NCBI RefSeq assembly: GCF_013912375.1
Contig: NZ_JACETV010000003.1
Coordinates: 496,001 to 560,000, forward strand
Length of the DNA: 64,000 nt
Direction of reading: 5' to 3'
Source of the DNA: Emticicia sp. BO119
GTDB taxonomy: Bacteria > Bacteroidota > Bacteroidia > Cytophagales > Spirosomataceae
The number at the start of each line of letters is the position of its first letter. Within the stretch, counting starts at the first letter, position 1. Below the pieces are notes generated by a model. That model saw only the letters and a list, made by a program, of their open reading frames with translations, was not told the origin of the DNA and did not search any database. This document shows positions 61,409 through 64,000 of this stretch, piece after piece. The position numbers and the translations under genes were made by a program.

Positions 61409-61837
61409 TTATTCTGCATCTTCCTGATAATCTCTACGTACAATGAATTTTGTTTGTACTGGCAATTTTTGGGCTGCCAAACGTAGTGCTTCAGTAGCAA
61501 CTGCCAAAGGCACACCTGTTGCTTCGAATAGAATAGTACCTGGTTTTACACTTGCTACCCAATACTCAGGGGCACCTTTACCTTTACCCATACGTACTTC
61601 GAGTGGCTTTTTAGTGATAGGCTTATCAGGGAAGATACGAATCCATACCTGACCTTCACGTTTCATTGCACGGGTAACCCCGATACGAGCGGCTTCAATC
61701 TGACGAGCAGTGATACGGCCCGGCTCTAAAGATTTGATAGCGAATGTTCCGAAAGCAATCTCGTGTCCACGTGTTGCGAGACCTTTGATCCTGCCTTTTT
61801 GCTGCTTACGGAATTTGGTTCTTCTTGGTTGTAACAT
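61409..61837 (-). CDS. rplP: 50S ribosomal protein L16
   Basis: 142 aa. [40 protein letters not shown] and [20 protein letters not shown] are standard. It organises the A-site region of the 50S. Followed by rpmC, 77 bp downstream. Confidence 0.98.
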   Translation of the reverse strand: MLQPRRTKFRKQQKGRIKGLATRGHEIAFGTFAIKSLEPGRITARQIEAARIGVTRAMKREGQVWIRIFPDKPITKKPLEVRMGKGKGAPEYWVASVKPGTILFEATGVPLAVATEALRLAAQKLPVQTKFIVRRDYQEDAE

Positions 61838-61947
61838 GACGCTATTATATTTTCAGCACTGCTGTGCTTAGTTTCATTTTTAAGATTCGTAAGTTTCAGG
61901 CATTAAATTCCAACAAGGAAACCTACGAACCTGAAACTCAAAACTTA

Positions 61948-62160
61948 TTATCTTCTATTATTATTACCTCTATTGTTATTGTTTCCGCCGCGATTGTTTC
62001 CGCCACGATTGTTGTTTCCGCCACGATTATTCGGCCCACGGTTATCTCCTCCTCTGTTATCATCACGTCCGCCGCCTCTTCTGTCGTCACGTCCACCGCC
62101 TCTGCGGTCATCACGTCCGCCACCTCTTCTATCGTCACGTCCACCACCTTCATTGCCTCT
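61948..62160 (-). repeat. 24-bp and short Asn/Gly/Arg tandem repeats coding the S3 tail
   Basis: The coding DNA for S3 residues 225-294 is made of four near-identical 24-bp units coding GGGRDDRR, then irregular 9-15 bp units coding NNRGG. Slippage-prone; copy number may differ between strains. Confidence 0.75.
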
Positions 62161-62832
62161 TTCGTTGCCTTGAGATTGTGCACCGCCAGCAGGTGTCAAA
62201 TCACGCTTACCAAATACTTCGCCTTTAAATACCCATACTTTAATACCGATTTTACCATATACTGTAAGGGCTTCTGATACTGCATAATCAATATCAGCAC
62301 GAAGTGTATGAAGCGGAATACGTCCTTCCTTATACATTTCATTACGTGCCATTTCGGCTCCGGCCAAACGACCACCCAGTTTCACCTTTATACCTTGTGC
62401 ACCTACACGAACGGCAGCCTGAATGGCTTGTTTCATGGCACGACGGTAAGAGATACGAGCCTCTAATTGCTGAGCAATTGACTCACCGATTAGTTTAGCA
62501 TCCAGTTCAGGACGTTTGATTTCATAGATGTTGATCTGAACGTCTTTACCGGTCAGTTTTTTCAACTCTTCTTTGATCTTATCTACTTCGTTACCACCTT
62601 TTCCGATAACCACACCCGGACGGGCCGTATGGATAGTAAGAGTGATACGCTTTAAGGTACGCTCGATAACTACTTTCGATATCGCTCCTTTTGGAATACG
62701 TGCTGCAACGTATTTACGGATTTCTTGGTCTTCGACAAGTTTTTCGGCAAATGTTTTGCCACCATACCAGTTAGATTCCCATCCTCTGATATAACCAAGT
62801 CTAAGACTGACAGGATTAACTTTTTGTCCCAT
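61948..62832 (-). CDS. rpsC: 30S ribosomal protein S3 with RGG/Asn-rich C-terminal tail
   Basis: 294 aa. Residues 1-217 are S3: [20 protein letters not shown], the KH-domain motif [20 protein letters not shown], and [18 protein letters not shown]. Residues 218-294 are a low-complexity tail with four GGGRDDRR units (229-261), then Asn/Gly/Arg repeats ([20 protein letters not shown]) ending NNNRR. This RGG-like, positively charged, disordered tail is longer than usual. Because S3 lies at the mRNA entry site with helicase activity, the tail may contact mRNA; that is inference. Confidence 0.97.
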   Translation of the reverse strand: MGQKVNPVSLRLGYIRGWESNWYGGKTFAEKLVEDQEIRKYVAARIPKGAISKVVIERTLKRITLTIHTARPGVVIGKGGNEVDKIKEELKKLTGKDVQINIYEIKRPELDAKLIGESIAQQLEARISYRRAMKQAIQAAVRVGAQGIKVKLGGRLAGAEMARNEMYKEGRIPLHTLRADIDYAVSEALTVYGKIGIKVWVFKGEVFGKRDLTPAGGAQSQGNERGNEGGGRDDRRGGGRDDRRGGGRDDRRGGGRDDNRGGDNRGPNNRGGNNNRGGNNRGGNNNNRGNNNRR

Positions 62833-62916
62833 TAGATATTATTTCTTGATTTTACGACGTCTTCGTCGTAGTAAATTTTAATGCGATACGAGTAGTATAT
62901 CGTTCGCTATGAATGA

Positions 62917-63261
62917 TTAAACTGCACTATCAACTACAATAGTAAGGTGATGCGAACGTTTACGGACTCTGTAAGCACGCCCTTGAGGTGCAGGTCTTAA
63001 ACGTTTGATCATACGGCCACCGTCAACGAAGATTGATTTCACCACTAATTCGGCATCTTCAATTTTCTGGTCTTCGTTTTTTTGTTGCCAGTTAGCAACT
63101 GCTGATAACAAGACCTTCTTGATAACAGGCGATGCGTGTTGCGGTTGGAAACTTAAAATTCCCAAGGCATAACTTACCTTTTTACCTCTGATCAGGTCTG
63201 CAACCAGTCTTGCCTTACGTGGCGAGGTAGGATAATCACTTAATTTTGCTACTGCTTCCAT
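62917..63261 (-). CDS. rplV: 50S ribosomal protein L22
   Basis: 114 aa. [40 protein letters not shown] and [20 protein letters not shown] with [13 protein letters not shown] are typical. L22 lines the exit tunnel, and its beta-hairpin contains the macrolide-contact region. Confidence 0.98.
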   Translation of the reverse strand: MEAVAKLSDYPTSPRKARLVADLIRGKKVSYALGILSFQPQHASPVIKKVLLSAVANWQQKNEDQKIEDAELVVKSIFVDGGRMIKRLRPAPQGRAYRVRKRSHHLTIVVDSAV

Positions 63262-63281
63262 TTTTTACAAATGTACAATTA

Positions 63282-63560
63282 TTATCTTTTTCCTTTATCT
63301 TTCTTTGCTATGTGACCACGGAAGTTACGAGTCGGAGAGAATTCACCCAATTTGTGACCTACCATGTTATCAGTTACATATACCGGAATAAATTTATTAC
63401 CGTTATGTACTGCGAAAGTATGTCCAATGAAATCCGGAGAAATCATTGAGCGACGCGACCATGTTTTGATGACTGATTTTTTGCCAGAGTTGTTCATGTC
63501 AACAACTTTTTTGTCGAGGCGGTAATCAATATATGGTCCTTTTTTTAGTGAGCGTGCCAT
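63282..63560 (-). CDS. rpsS: 30S ribosomal protein S19
   Basis: 92 aa. [20 protein letters not shown] and [20 protein letters not shown], with [20 protein letters not shown], identify S19 at the 30S head. Spacing to rplV is 20 bp. Confidence 0.98.
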   Translation of the reverse strand: MARSLKKGPYIDYRLDKKVVDMNNSGKKSVIKTWSRRSMISPDFIGHTFAVHNGNKFIPVYVTDNMVGHKLGEFSPTRNFRGHIAKKDKGKR

Positions 63561-63588
63561 AAATACTTATCTATATTCTTTATTTTGA

Positions 63589-64000
63589 TTATTTACTTCT
63601 TCTTGAAACGATTAGCTTGGTTGACGGCTTGGTTTTGTCACGCGTTTTCTTACCTTTAGCTAATAAGCCATTACGAGAACGTGGGTGACCTCCTGAAGCA
63701 CGACCTTCACCACCACCCATCGGGTGATCAACCGGGTTCATAGCAACACCTCTTACACGTGGACGAACACCTAACCAACGTTTACGACCAGCTTTACCAT
63801 AAGTTACGTTCATATGGTCGGCGTTAGATACAGTACCTACTGTAGCAATACAAGTAGCCAATACCATTCTCATTTCGCCCGATGGCATTTTCAAGGTTAC
63901 ATATTTACCATCTTTGGCCAACACCTGAGCGTAAGTTCCGGCGCTACGTGCCATCTGAGCACCTTTACCAGGGTGTAGCTCGATATTGTGAACAATTGTA
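63589..64000 (-). CDS. rplB: 50S ribosomal protein L2, partial (N-terminus beyond window)
   Basis: The 3' part of L2 is present; the frame stays open to the right edge ([20 protein letters not shown]). Visible core: [20 protein letters not shown], then [19 protein letters not shown], the highly conserved peptidyl-transferase-centre segment. The C-terminus ends in [10 protein letters not shown]. An internal Met at 63954 is not the start. The gene continues to the right with rplW, rplD and rplC expected. Confidence 0.97.
   Translation of the reverse strand, partial: TIVHNIELHPGKGAQMARSAGTYAQVLAKDGKYVTLKMPSGEMRMVLATCIATVGTVSNADHMNVTYGKAGRKRWLGVRPRVRGVAMNPVDHPMGGGEGRASGGHPRSRNGLLAKGKKTRDKTKPSTKLIVSRRSK

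Noticed and set aside
61973-62173. Plus-strand Pro/Arg-rich frame opposite the S3 tail
   Set aside because: Complement of the GGGRDDRR repeat; no independent support.

Overview
This window looks like chromosomal DNA of a Bacteroidota bacterium, probably of the Cytophagales (Emticicia/Arcicella/Spirosoma-like). The evidence is AT-rich intergenic DNA, promoter-like TTG-N(19-21)-TAnnTTTG motifs, A-rich leaders without clear Shine-Dalgarno sequences, type IX secretion (T9SS) C-terminal sorting domains, many lipoproteins, OMP beta-barrel/TonB-type receptors, DUF4907-Kelch and DUF1080 proteins, and the gene order of the S10-spc-alpha ribosomal locus. The genus is inference. No tRNA, rRNA, CRISPR array or prophage was seen.

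Layout. 1-6862: an array of minus-strand exported proteins. It holds four stand-alone seven-repeat 'two-component regulator propeller' lipoproteins (one fused to a YceI domain), an Asp-box protein and a truncated lipoprotein; no histidine kinase accompanies them. 7051-8356: a small membrane protein and a LysR regulator behind a perfect palindrome. 8472-13443: Kelch + DUF4907 pair, glutamine-dependent NAD synthetase and a lipoprotein. 13495-16476: a broken DUF2283-like gene, a REP-associated (RAYT) transposase with REP-like palindromes, and a DUF2975-DUF2975-XRE module behind a palindrome-containing promoter. 16643-21060: a large OMP beta-barrel receptor, an unknown gene, and an IS200-like transposase set in a mosaic of hairpins. 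21093-31099: small metabolic and regulatory genes (EthD/LysR, DUF1801, ArsR-SRPBCC, TlpA-like, VOC) and surface or carbohydrate proteins (C1q-like, DUF1080, parallel beta-helix). 31352-49015: C1 peptidase with a hyperacidic repeat tail, SBBP propeller, ECF sigma/anti-sigma pair, tail-fibre (S74) protein, glycosyltransferase and polytopic membrane proteins, and two paralogous T9SS cargo proteins.

49287-64000 is the ribosomal/secretion superoperon, transcribed leftward: rplB(partial)-rpsS-rplV-rpsC-rplP-rpmC-rpsQ-rplN-rplX-rplE-rpsN-rpsH-rplF-rplR-rpsE-rpmD-rplO-secY-map-infA-rpmJ-rpsM-rpsK-rpsD-rpoA-rplQ. Three of its proteins have unusual C-terminal extensions: S3 (RGG-type repeats), L15 (a helix-hairpin-helix module) and L17 (Ala/Glu-rich). 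S14 and L36 are both zinc-free forms. Terminator-like hairpins and a candidate internal promoter lie inside the operon.

The most interesting items are the kinase-less propeller lipoprotein array with its YceI fusion, a shared N-terminal module that precedes four different surface domains, two independent HUH-transposase/palindrome systems, the tailed ribosomal proteins, the hyperacidic C1 protease, and several perfect promoter-proximal palindromes that suggest uncharacterised operators. None proves a new system by sequence alone.
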